This document shows, piece by piece, positions 1-6,716 of a DNA stretch of 17,444 bases (positions are counted from its first letter, which is position 1; each line of letters begins with the position of its first letter). A program made the translations under genes and the position numbers. The notes under the pieces are model-generated. The model was not told where the DNA came from and ran no database searches. It worked only from the letters and a program-made list of their open reading frames with translations. Source of the stretch: Peptostreptococcus sp. (lineage in GTDB: Bacteria; Bacillota; Clostridia; Peptostreptococcales; Peptostreptococcaceae); the NCBI GenBank assembly GCA_020025095.1, contig JAHHSS010000025.1, forward strand, positions 1 to 17,444, in the 5' to 3' direction.

Positions 1-222
1 TACATTATATATCATATTTTTTTCTTTTTCCATATTTTATAAATAAAAATTATAATTTTATTCGACATATTACACGAATTTTTATTTTTTTTTGTAATTT
101 TGTAGACTTTTTCATAATTTGGTGTTAAAATCATCTTTAACTGTTTATATATTATTAAATTTTTTGAATAAATTTGATATAATGTAAATCATACATATTT
201 TGGTTAAAAAGGAGATGAAATT
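1..222 (+). promoter_or_regulatory. guaB upstream region with candidate promoter and ribosome binding site
   Basis: This is non-coding AT-rich sequence ahead of guaB. A TATAAT hexamer at 178-183 is preceded by TG at 175-176, an extended -10 element (TGATATAAT); the -35 position (155-160, TTAAAT) is weak. The ribosome binding site AAGGAGAT lies just before the ATG at 223. An inverted repeat ATTCG-N10-CGAAT occupies 60-79 and is listed separately. The leader from the predicted start site (about 190) is too short for a riboswitch, and I do not recognise a purine riboswitch or a T-box. Confidence 0.5.
60..79. promoter_or_regulatory. Candidate purine-repressor operator (ATTCG-N10-CGAAT)
   Basis: Two five-base half sites form a perfect inverted repeat, ATTCG at 60-64 and CGAAT at 75-79. 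The same CGAA core recurs in the purC upstream region at the other end of the window, and CGAA is the core of the Bacillus PurR PurBox. It lies about 110 bp upstream of the best guaB -10 element, so it could instead serve a divergent gene beyond the left edge. The function is inferred. Confidence 0.35.
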
Positions 223-1722
223 ATGGCTTTTTATTTTGATACTCCATCTAGAACATTTAGTGAGTATTTATTAGTTCCTGGCTATTCTTCAGCTGAGTGT
301 ATACCAGCTAATGTAAGCTTAGAAACTCCAGTCGTAAAATTTAAGAAAGGTGAAGAACCTACAATTAAAATGAATATACCTTTGGTTTCTGCTGTTATGC
401 AGGCTGTTTCTGATGATAGAATGGCCGTTGCATTGGCAAAAGAAGGTGGAATTTCTTTCATATATGGTTCCCAAACTATAGAGAATCAAGCAGCAATGAT
501 TGCTAAAGTAAAAGCACACAAGGCAGGTTTTGTAATAAGTGATTCTAACCTTACTCCTGAAAATACTCTACAGGATATACTTGATTTAAAGGCTAAAACA
601 GGTCATTCAACTGTAGCTATTACTGATGATGGTACTAGTCACGGAAAACTACTAGGTATAGTTGCAAGTCGTGATTATAGAGTAAGTAGAATGGATCCTG
701 ATACTAAGGTTCGTGAATTCATGACACCAATTGAAAAAGTAGTTTTTGCTCCAAAAGATGTAACCTTAAAAGAAGCTAACAACATAATTTGGGACAATAA
801 ACTAAATTCTTTACCTGTTCTTGATGACGAAGGAAAACTTCTTCATATGGTATTTAGAAAAGACTATGATTCTCATAAGGAAAATCCTAATGAATTACAC
901 GACTCTAAGAAGAGATATGTTGTTGGAGCGGGTATCAATACTAGAGATTATGAAGAAAGAATACCTGCTTTATTAGAAGCAGGCGTGGATATACTTTGTA
1001 TAGATTCTTCAGAAGGTTATTCTGAATGGCAATCTAGGACAATAGCTTGGGTAAGAGAAAAATACGGAGACACTGTAAAGATTGGTGCCGGTAATGTTGT
1101 AGATAGAGAAGGTTTTAGATTCCTTGCTGAAGCTGGTGCAGATTTTGTTAAAGTCGGAATTGGTGGTGGATCAATCTGTATAACAAGAGAGCAAAAAGGT
1201 ATTGGTCGTGGACAGGCAACTTCAGTAATTGATGTAGCTAAAGCCAGAGATGAGTACTTTGAAGAAACTGGAATTTATGTTCCAATTTGTTCTGATGGTG
1301 GTATAGTATATGATCATCACATTACTCTTGCACTTGCAATGGGTTCTGACTTTATAATGTTAGGAAGATACTTCTCAAGATTTGATGAATCTCCTACTAA
1401 TAAAGTTAATATAAATGGTGCATATATGAAAGAATATTGGGGAGAAGGTTCTGCAAGAGCTAGAAATTGGCAGAGATACGACCTTGGTGGTGATAAGAAG
1501 CTTTCTTTTGAAGAGGGAGTTGATTCATATGTTCCTTATGCAGGTTCCCTAAAAGATAACGTAAATCTTACTTTATCAAAAGTTAGATCTACTATGTGTA
1601 ACTGTGGAGCACTTTCAATACCAGAACTACAAAAAAAGGCCAAATTGACATTAGTTTCTTCAACTTCTATAGTAGAAGGTGGAGCACACGATGTTTTATT
1701 AAAAGATAATAAAAACTTATAA
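223..1722 (+). CDS. guaB: Inosine-5'-monophosphate dehydrogenase (guaB), trypanosomatid-like subtype
   Basis: Catalyses NAD-dependent oxidation of IMP to XMP, the committed step of guanine nucleotide synthesis, in the cytosol as a tetramer. The 499-residue protein has the usual (beta/alpha)8 barrel interrupted by two CBS domains at about residues 105-220. The catalytic loop GGGSICITREQKGIGRGQAT carries the nucleophile Cys319; SDGG at 357-360 binds IMP phosphate; the flap holds the Arg418-Tyr419 pair. The loop GRGQAT and the segment LGRYFSRFDESPTN (380-393) differ from the standard bacterial GSLLAGTEESPG type. As I recall, they match kinetoplastid IMP dehydrogenases and a subset of anaerobe enzymes. 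The start is fixed by AAGGAGAT six bases upstream of ATG. The gene stands alone with its own terminator and converges on the peptidase gene. Identity is secure; the subtype assignment is from memory of motifs. Confidence 0.96.
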   Translation: MAFYFDTPSRTFSEYLLVPGYSSAECIPANVSLETPVVKFKKGEEPTIKMNIPLVSAVMQAVSDDRMAVALAKEGGISFIYGSQTIENQAAMIAKVKAHKAGFVISDSNLTPENTLQDILDLKAKTGHSTVAITDDGTSHGKLLGIVASRDYRVSRMDPDTKVREFMTPIEKVVFAPKDVTLKEANNIIWDNKLNSLPVLDDEGKLLHMVFRKDYDSHKENPNELHDSKKRYVVGAGINTRDYEERIPALLEAGVDILCIDSSEGYSEWQSRTIAWVREKYGDTVKIGAGNVVDREGFRFLAEAGADFVKVGIGGGSICITREQKGIGRGQATSVIDVAKARDEYFEETGIYVPICSDGGIVYDHHITLALAMGSDFIMLGRYFSRFDESPTNKVNINGAYMKEYWGEGSARARNWQRYDLGGDKKLSFEEGVDSYVPYAGSLKDNVNLTLSKVRSTMCNCGALSIPELQKKAKLTLVSSTSIVEGGAHDVLLKDNKNL

Positions 1723-1762
1723 TAATAAAGCTTGGAGATTTTTCTCCAAGCTTCTTATTATT
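1721..1762. terminator. Bidirectional terminator between guaB and the oligopeptidase gene
   Basis: A stem of AGCTTGGAGA (1729-1738) pairs with TCTCCAAGCT (1743-1752) around a four-base loop. It extends through AATAATA/TATTATT arms with one bulged C. The A-rich and T-rich flanks can serve both strands. The structure overlaps the guaB stop codon (1720-1722) and the oligopeptidase stop codon (1758-1760), so a single 40-bp element ends both convergent genes. Confidence 0.85.
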
Positions 1763-3383
1763 TAAAAGGATTTTTTAATCCTGCTTTTTCAAGCAGTTCA
1801 ATAAATGAATATTTTCCACCTAGCTTGCTTATATCAACATATCTCTTCCAGGCATCTTCTCTATCTATTTCCATTAAGTTTTTAAACTGAAGCGCACATT
1901 CTTGTGCTAAAACATAATCTATATAATAAAAAGGGTTTTTAAATATATGACCTTGCCTAAACCAATAACCACCCCTGTCTAAAAATTCTAAATCTAGATA
2001 ATTTCTATGGGGTAGATATTTTTTTTCAAGTTTTCTCCATACGCACTTTCTTTCATCTGGGCTCATTTCTGCTTTTTTGTATATTTCATGCTGAAAATGG
2101 TCTACCAACAAACCGTATGGAAGAAATTTAATTGCTGAATCATAATGATATTTAATATATTTTTCAGCATCTTCACCAAAAAATAGCTCCATCCATGGGT
2201 AAGTAAAAAACTCCATGCTCATAGAAAATATTTCACAGCTATCTAAGGTTGGAAAAATAAGCTCTGGCATGTCTAATTTTTTTGACATATATACCTGAAA
2301 TGCATGACCTGCCTCATGTGTTAATACATCTACATCATCTACTGTTCCATTAAAGTTACCAAATATAAACGGGTCATTATAATCATGAAGTATTGTACAA
2401 TATCCACCCATAGCTTTTCCTTCTCTTGCCTTTACATCAAACAGATTATTCTTTATTAAATAATCTATAAATTCTCCAGTTTCTTTTGACATTTCTTCAT
2501 ACATCTTTTTCCCTTGAGCTATTATATATTCCCCATCACCCTCAAGCTTAGCATTTCCGTCAGCAAACTCCAGCATCTCATTGTAGTAATTTATTTTTTC
2601 AACATTTATTCTTTTCGCCTGCTCTTTGTATATCTTTTCCACAATAGGAAGATATTTTTTTAATGTATTTTCTCTAAACTTTTCTACCATCTTCTCATTG
2701 TAGTCTGTCCTGTTCATTCTAAGGTATCCGAGTTCTATAAAATTTTTAAAACCCATTTTTTTTGCCATTTCATCTCTCAACTTTACAAGTTTGTCAAATA
2801 TATTATCAAATTCTTTTTCATTTTTTTCAAAAAACCTAGTATGCAATACAATAGCTTTTTTTCGTTTTTCCTCATCATTCGAACCCATATAAGAACATAA
2901 ATCAGAAAGGTTGCACTTTTTCCCATCAAAGTCTATAGATGCAGAAGCAAGAAGTTTTGTATATTCAGACATAAGATAATTTTCCTTTTGTAACATTGGG
3001 ATTATCTCTTTAGAAAAAGATTTTACAAGGGTTCTAATATACCTATAAAATTGTTTGCCATACTTTTTTACTATGTTTTTTTCAAATCTAGATTTTAAAA
3101 TAGTTTGATAAAAAAGCATATCCAAATCTGAGAAAAACGGCAATTGTTTGTCCCAGTACTCCTTTTCATTTTTATAAAATTCATCCTTAGTATCTATTGA
3201 GAACCTTATACTTGAAAGCGTACTCATAGTTAAAACATGTTTTCTTATTTTATTTACTTCATTCATATATTTTAAAAAATCTTCAAAAGTTTCGCTCTCA
3301 TCCATCAAGAATAAAAGTTCCTTTACTTTTTTATCCATCTTATTATAATCTATCCTGGAATACTTTATATCATTAAAATTCAT
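1758..3383 (-). CDS. M3-family zinc oligoendopeptidase (PepF/M3B-like)
   Basis: Predicted cytosolic zinc metallopeptidase that cleaves short peptides, likely in peptide nutrition or turnover. The 541-residue protein is mostly helical. It carries the zinc motif THEAGH (His356, Glu357, His360), with the third zinc ligand probably Glu384 in DSCEIFSMSMEFF, 24 residues on, the spacing of family M3. The C-terminal YGLLVDHFQHEIYKK segment (423-437) is also typical of the family. It resembles the shorter M3 group annotated 'oligoendopeptidase, M3 family' more than classical PepF of about 600 residues. No signal peptide is seen. The start is supported by AAGGAGGG eight bases before ATG. A TTGATA-17-TATAAT promoter lies just upstream, so the gene appears monocistronic and divergent from the PTS-IIC-like gene. 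Substrate specificity cannot be read from the sequence. Confidence 0.9.
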   Translation of the reverse strand: MNFNDIKYSRIDYNKMDKKVKELLFLMDESETFEDFLKYMNEVNKIRKHVLTMSTLSSIRFSIDTKDEFYKNEKEYWDKQLPFFSDLDMLFYQTILKSRFEKNIVKKYGKQFYRYIRTLVKSFSKEIIPMLQKENYLMSEYTKLLASASIDFDGKKCNLSDLCSYMGSNDEEKRKKAIVLHTRFFEKNEKEFDNIFDKLVKLRDEMAKKMGFKNFIELGYLRMNRTDYNEKMVEKFRENTLKKYLPIVEKIYKEQAKRINVEKINYYNEMLEFADGNAKLEGDGEYIIAQGKKMYEEMSKETGEFIDYLIKNNLFDVKAREGKAMGGYCTILHDYNDPFIFGNFNGTVDDVDVLTHEAGHAFQVYMSKKLDMPELIFPTLDSCEIFSMSMEFFTYPWMELFFGEDAEKYIKYHYDSAIKFLPYGLLVDHFQHEIYKKAEMSPDERKCVWRKLEKKYLPHRNYLDLEFLDRGGYWFRQGHIFKNPFYYIDYVLAQECALQFKNLMEIDREDAWKRYVDISKLGGKYSFIELLEKAGLKNPFK

Positions 3384-3410
3384 ATTTTACCCTCCTTGAA
3401 ATACATAAAA

Positions 3411-3439
3411 ATTATATAACAAATACTACTTTTTATCAA
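3411..3439 (-). promoter_or_regulatory. Promoter of the M3 oligopeptidase gene
   Basis: On the minus strand a -35 TTGATA (3434-3439) and a perfect -10 TATAAT (3411-3416) are separated by 17 bases. They sit 28 bases upstream of the ATG, leaving a short leader that contains the ribosome binding site AAGGAGGG. Confidence 0.75.
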
Positions 3440-3479
3440 ATGAGTGTGTTTATAAGTGATTTGCTATATTAAAATTAAA

Positions 3480-3508
3480 TTGAATTTTAATCATTCTTCA
3501 TATATAAT
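3480..3508 (+). promoter_or_regulatory. Promoter of the PTS-IIC-like gene with overlapping inverted repeat
   Basis: A -35 TTGAAT (3480-3485) and a perfect -10 TATAAT (3503-3508) are spaced by 17 bases. A nine-base inverted repeat, ATTAAAATT (3468-3476) and AATTTTAAT (3483-3491), overlaps the -35 box. A direct repeat AGACACTT (3525-3532 and 3545-3552, period 20) follows the predicted transcription start near 3515. Both repeats are possible regulator sites, but this is inference. Confidence 0.65.
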
Positions 3509-3567
3509 AAATATACATATGTCAAGACACTTAATTTTTATATTAGACACTTGTATTATAAAAACAT

Positions 3568-3575
3568 AAAGGAGG
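3568..3575 (+). promoter_or_regulatory. Ribosome binding site that fixes the PTS-IIC-like start
   Basis: AAAGGAGG ends five bases before ATG at 3581. An in-frame TTG at 3551 would lengthen the protein by ten residues, but it lies upstream of this site and within the AGACACTT repeat, so ATG 3581 is preferred. Confidence 0.85.
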
Positions 3576-3580
3576 ACAAC

Positions 3581-4663
3581 ATGTCAAAAAGAAAAAATCA
3601 ACTATTATGGAAATTATTCCATAGATATTTCGTAGTAGGATTAAATGGAATGGCCTTGGGCCTATTTTCTACTTTAATAATTGGCTTAATAATAAAGCAA
3701 ATTGGTATTAATCTATCTGGAAATATATCAAATTTCTTGATAACGATCGCTGCTATTGCCACTGTTCTTACTGGACCTGTAATTGGAATTGGAGTATCTC
3801 ATGCCCTTAATTCCCCTAAATTGGTTATTTTAGCATCTGCTGTTACTGGTTTTATTGGAGCATTCGGATCGTCATTTTTTAATGGAAGCATTATTTCTCA
3901 AAATGGCCATCTCATGATTTCTGGACCAGGAGATCCTTTGGGAGCTTTTATAGCTGTTGTAATTTCATCTGAATTAGGTAGACTAATTTCAGGAAAAACT
4001 AAAGTTGATATAATTATTACACCATTTATGACCATAATTACTGGTTCTATTATTGCTTACTTAATTGGACCTCATCTATTTAATGCAATGCAAGCTCTTG
4101 GAAGTTTTATAAGAAGTTCTACTGAACTTCAACCGTTTATTATGGGTATTATTGTTTCTGTATTTATGGGTATAATTTTGACACTGCCTATAAGTTCTGC
4201 CGCTATATCAATTATACTAGGCTTATCTGGAATTGCAGCTGGAGCTTCTACTGTAGGTTGTTCTGCTCAGATGATTGGTTTTGCAGTAATAAGCTTTAAA
4301 GCAAATGGTTGGAATGGACTTTTAGCACAAGGTATTGGTACATCAATGTTGCAAGTTCCTAATATAATGAAAAAACCTATAATCTGGCTACCACCAATTA
4401 TTACTAGCGCAATTTTAGGACCTGTTGCTACTCTTCTTTTTAAAATGGAAAATAACCCTGCAGGAGCTGGAATGGGAACTTCAGGTCTTGTCGGACAATT
4501 AATGACTTGGCAGACTATGTCATCTACAACAGGAAAAAGTACATTGTTAATAGAGATATTATTATTACACTTCATACTCCCTGCAAGCATTTCTCTTTTA
4601 ATTGCAAAAATAATGAAGAAAAAATCTTGGATTAGAGATGAAGACTATAAATTGGATTTATAG
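3581..4663 (+). CDS. PTS IIC-like membrane protein (PTS_EIIC_2 / PfoR family)
   Basis: Polytopic inner-membrane protein of 360 residues, almost entirely hydrophobic, with roughly eight to ten predicted membrane helices separated by glycine-rich polar loops (SGPGDPLGAF, GCSAQMIGFA, GAGMGTSGLVG). It ends in a short charged cytoplasmic tail (KIMKKKSWIRDEDYKLDL). The pattern matches the EIIC_2 family, whose members are annotated as PTS sugar-specific IIC components or as PfoR, a regulator of perfringolysin O in Clostridium perfringens. No IIA, IIB or HPr gene lies nearby, so if it is a transporter its phosphotransfer partners are elsewhere; alternatively it works without PTS coupling. It is monocistronic, with its own promoter and a strong terminator. 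Family assignment is fairly confident; substrate and role are unknown. Confidence 0.8.
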   Translation: MSKRKNQLLWKLFHRYFVVGLNGMALGLFSTLIIGLIIKQIGINLSGNISNFLITIAAIATVLTGPVIGIGVSHALNSPKLVILASAVTGFIGAFGSSFFNGSIISQNGHLMISGPGDPLGAFIAVVISSELGRLISGKTKVDIIITPFMTIITGSIIAYLIGPHLFNAMQALGSFIRSSTELQPFIMGIIVSVFMGIILTLPISSAAISIILGLSGIAAGASTVGCSAQMIGFAVISFKANGWNGLLAQGIGTSMLQVPNIMKKPIIWLPPIITSAILGPVATLLFKMENNPAGAGMGTSGLVGQLMTWQTMSSTTGKSTLLIEILLLHFILPASISLLIAKIMKKKSWIRDEDYKLDL

Positions 4664-4779
4664 ATTGTACAGATGACAACCTTTAATATTGATCTATTTT
4701 TTTCAAAGAGGAATCTTTTCTTGAAAAACTCAAGCTAAAAACTTACTAAATTAACAATAAAACTAAATGGATACACAAT

Positions 4780-4810
4780 AAAAAGCCACAATCAAAAGTT
4801 GTGGCTTTTT
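4780..4810. terminator. Bidirectional terminator between the PTS-IIC-like and GT51 genes
   Basis: A perfect 12-bp stem, AAAAAGCCACAA (4780-4791) with TTGTGGCTTTTT (4799-4810), encloses a seven-base loop. A-tracts and T-tracts on the two sides give U-tails in both directions. It serves the plus-strand gene ending at 4663 and the four-gene minus-strand unit ending at 4822. The 116 bases before it hold nothing else I can name. Confidence 0.92.
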
Positions 4811-4821
4811 AAATATAAATA

Positions 4822-6075
4822 TTACTTGTCTATTTCAGATTTAAAAGGTGTATCCCTATATAACTGAGCTTTGTATACATACTCTTTTATATATCCCAAT
4901 TTATACATTTTATAAAGAACTACAGCTTGTCTTTTTTTAGCCTGCTCATAATCTTGATATAATTTTGGGTTATTGGTTATTCCAGCCAACATTGTACATT
5001 GACCAAAGTTCAGCTTGGATACGTCTTTACCAAAATAGAGTTTTGCACCAGCTTGAACACCGTATGCAGATTTTCCCATATAAATATTATTCAAATATGC
5101 TTCTAAAATTTCATCTTTTGTCATTATTTTGTTAAGCATCATAGCATTATACATATCTTGTATTTTTCGCTTAATAGTTCTCTCATTATTCGTTAGTAAA
5201 TTCTTTGAAAGTTGCATATCAATGGTGCTTCCTCCCTGTATCATATCACCACTAAGATTGTTTACAAAGGATCTAATTACCGATTTTATATCAACACCAC
5301 CATGCTTATAAAATCTTTGATCTTCTACTGCTATTACTGCATTTTGGAGAGTTTTCGGTATCTCTGAAAGTGGAACTGGATCTTTATTTATATAACTTTC
5401 ATATACCATTTTTTTAGTTAAAACAGGCATATCAGATATAACACTTCTTACATAAAGAAGACCAGCCGAGCCTGCAACTATAAATAATATCAAAATAGTG
5501 GTTATTATTTTTTTCAGAAGCCTAGTCGCTATTTTACCCTTTTTCTTCCTTGGAACTTCTTCATAATATTCATCATCGTTTTCTTCCATATTTGGTGTTC
5601 TAAATCTAATTACTTTATTTCTGTCGTCATATTTATTCTTATTATTATCTTTTAAACTATACCTTCCACCTGAGCCGCTGCTTGCTTGCTTCTTTATTCT
5701 TATCTTCCCTTTTTTTGCCGATGATTCTGTTGCTTCATTAGACAGAGATGACTTTCTCTGGCTTCTTTTAGGACTATACATTTTCAAGTCTTTATCATCG
5801 TTCTTATAAGAAGCTTCTCTAATTATTTTTACTCTAGATTCTCTTGTAGAGCGTCTTGGATTATACATTTTTATATCTTCATTATATTTATATGAATATG
5901 TATTTTCATCTCTATCTCTATAAAATTCTCTTGAGTTTTCTTGATTTCTTAAATTTTTATCAGAGTAACCTTCTATTGTTTTTCTAAAACTATTTGTTTT
6001 ATTTTCAGTTTGATTAGAAGCGGTAGAGGAAATAGTCCTTCGTCTTATTTTATTTCTATTATTTTTATCTGACAT
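4822..6075 (-). CDS. Monofunctional GT51 peptidoglycan glycosyltransferase with long charged N-terminal tail
   Basis: Predicted to polymerise lipid II into glycan strands at the outer face of the membrane. The 417 residues comprise a cytoplasmic, Arg/Lys/Asp/Ser-rich, probably disordered tail (1-187), one membrane helix (about 188-209) and a GT51 domain (about 230-380). Motif 1 EDQRFYKHGGVD carries catalytic Glu251; motif 2 is GGSTIDMQLSKN (281-292) instead of GGSTITQQ; motif 3 is KRKIQD (302-307), with Asp307 where RKxxE normally has Glu; motif 4 is KDEILEAYLNNIYMG. There is no transpeptidase domain, so it is a stand-alone transglycosylase rather than a class A PBP. The tail contains a two-copy repeat, DIKMYNPRRS (67-76) and DLKMYSPKRS (96-105). 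The start has AGGAGGT four bases upstream. It is last of the topB unit, 74 bases after the exonuclease; a TATAAT at 6114-6119 might give extra transcription. Confidence 0.9.
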   Translation of the reverse strand: MSDKNNRNKIRRRTISSTASNQTENKTNSFRKTIEGYSDKNLRNQENSREFYRDRDENTYSYKYNEDIKMYNPRRSTRESRVKIIREASYKNDDKDLKMYSPKRSQRKSSLSNEATESSAKKGKIRIKKQASSGSGGRYSLKDNNKNKYDDRNKVIRFRTPNMEENDDEYYEEVPRKKKGKIATRLLKKIITTILILFIVAGSAGLLYVRSVISDMPVLTKKMVYESYINKDPVPLSEIPKTLQNAVIAVEDQRFYKHGGVDIKSVIRSFVNNLSGDMIQGGSTIDMQLSKNLLTNNERTIKRKIQDMYNAMMLNKIMTKDEILEAYLNNIYMGKSAYGVQAGAKLYFGKDVSKLNFGQCTMLAGITNNPKLYQDYEQAKKRQAVVLYKMYKLGYIKEYVYKAQLYRDTPFKSEIDK

Positions 6076-6149
6076 ACTACCTCCTATACATTTTAAAATT
6101 ATTCCTTAAAAGTATTATATCCTATACATCAGAATCAATCTAGTACTTA

Positions 6150-6668
6150 TTATACTTCTTCTCTTATGATAAGAAATAACTTAGCAGTAGCAAGTGTATC
6201 AGAATCTGCCCTATGAGCATTTTGGTTTACTATTCCATAGTAATTGCATGCAGTTTCTAATTTTTTATTTTTACCGCCGTAGTTCCTATTTTTCTTTAGC
6301 ATTTCCATTGTACATATATAATTATTTATAGGTTCAAGATCCATTTTTTTTAAATAGTGGTTTAGAAAAGCTATATCAAATTTTGCGTTATGAGCTATCA
6401 TTGTTCTATTTCCTATATATTCTCTAAATCTCGGCAATACTTTTTCTATAGTTTCTGCATTTTCTACCATCTCATTGGTTATATTAGTTATATTAGTTAT
6501 TGTTGAAGAAATAATACCTCTCGGTTTAATTAGTTTGGAATAATTCAATTTTATGTTATCATTTTTTATTTCAGTTACTCCAATTTCTATTATTTCATCA
6601 CCATTATATGGACTCAAACCAGTTGTTTCAAGGTCAACTACTACATATTCGTCTTCAAAATAATTCAT
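6150..6668 (-). CDS. DnaQ-like DEDDh 3'-5' exonuclease
   Basis: Stand-alone exonuclease domain related to the epsilon subunit of DNA polymerase III; likely acts in DNA repair, proofreading or nucleic-acid trimming. With the start at 6668 the protein has 172 residues. Exo I is VDLETTGL (Asp12, Glu14), Exo II is IAHNAKFDIAFL (Asp98) and Exo III is HRADSD (His152, Asp157), so all DEDDh residues are present. No BRCT or helicase domain is fused. A longer reading from ATG 6680 adds four residues, but that ATG overlaps the GGAGGT ribosome binding site, which serves ATG 6668. A short TNI repetition (ITNITNITNEM) occurs where homologues have one copy. It lies between the thiolase (48 bases) and the GT51 gene (74 bases) on the same strand. 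The physiological substrate is not evident. Confidence 0.9.
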   Translation of the reverse strand: MNYFEDEYVVVDLETTGLSPYNGDEIIEIGVTEIKNDNIKLNYSKLIKPRGIISSTITNITNITNEMVENAETIEKVLPRFREYIGNRTMIAHNAKFDIAFLNHYLKKMDLEPINNYICTMEMLKKNRNYGGKNKKLETACNYYGIVNQNAHRADSDTLATAKLFLIIREEV

Positions 6669-6672
6669 TTCA

Positions 6673-6678
6673 ACCTCC
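6673..6678 (-). promoter_or_regulatory. Ribosome binding site that fixes the exonuclease start
   Basis: GGAGGT on the minus strand lies four bases before ATG 6668. The alternative upstream ATG (6680-6678) overlaps this site, so it cannot use it. Confidence 0.8.
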
Positions 6679-6716
6679 ATCTATAATGATTATAAAATTT
6701 CAATTTTAAAAATAAG

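Noticed and set aside
1..222. Possible purine riboswitch upstream of guaB.
   Set aside because: No conserved purine-aptamer core or terminator hairpin is visible, and the leader after the predicted promoter is only about 33 bases.
3501..3527. TTGACA on the minus strand (3522-3527) as a second promoter for the oligopeptidase gene.
   Set aside because: No acceptable -10 lies 16-18 bases away; the TTGATA-17-TATAAT promoter nearer the gene is much better.
4664..4779. Small hairpin CTTGA/TCAAG after the PTS-IIC-like gene.
   Set aside because: The stem is only five base pairs and has no T-tract; the real terminator is at 4780-4810.
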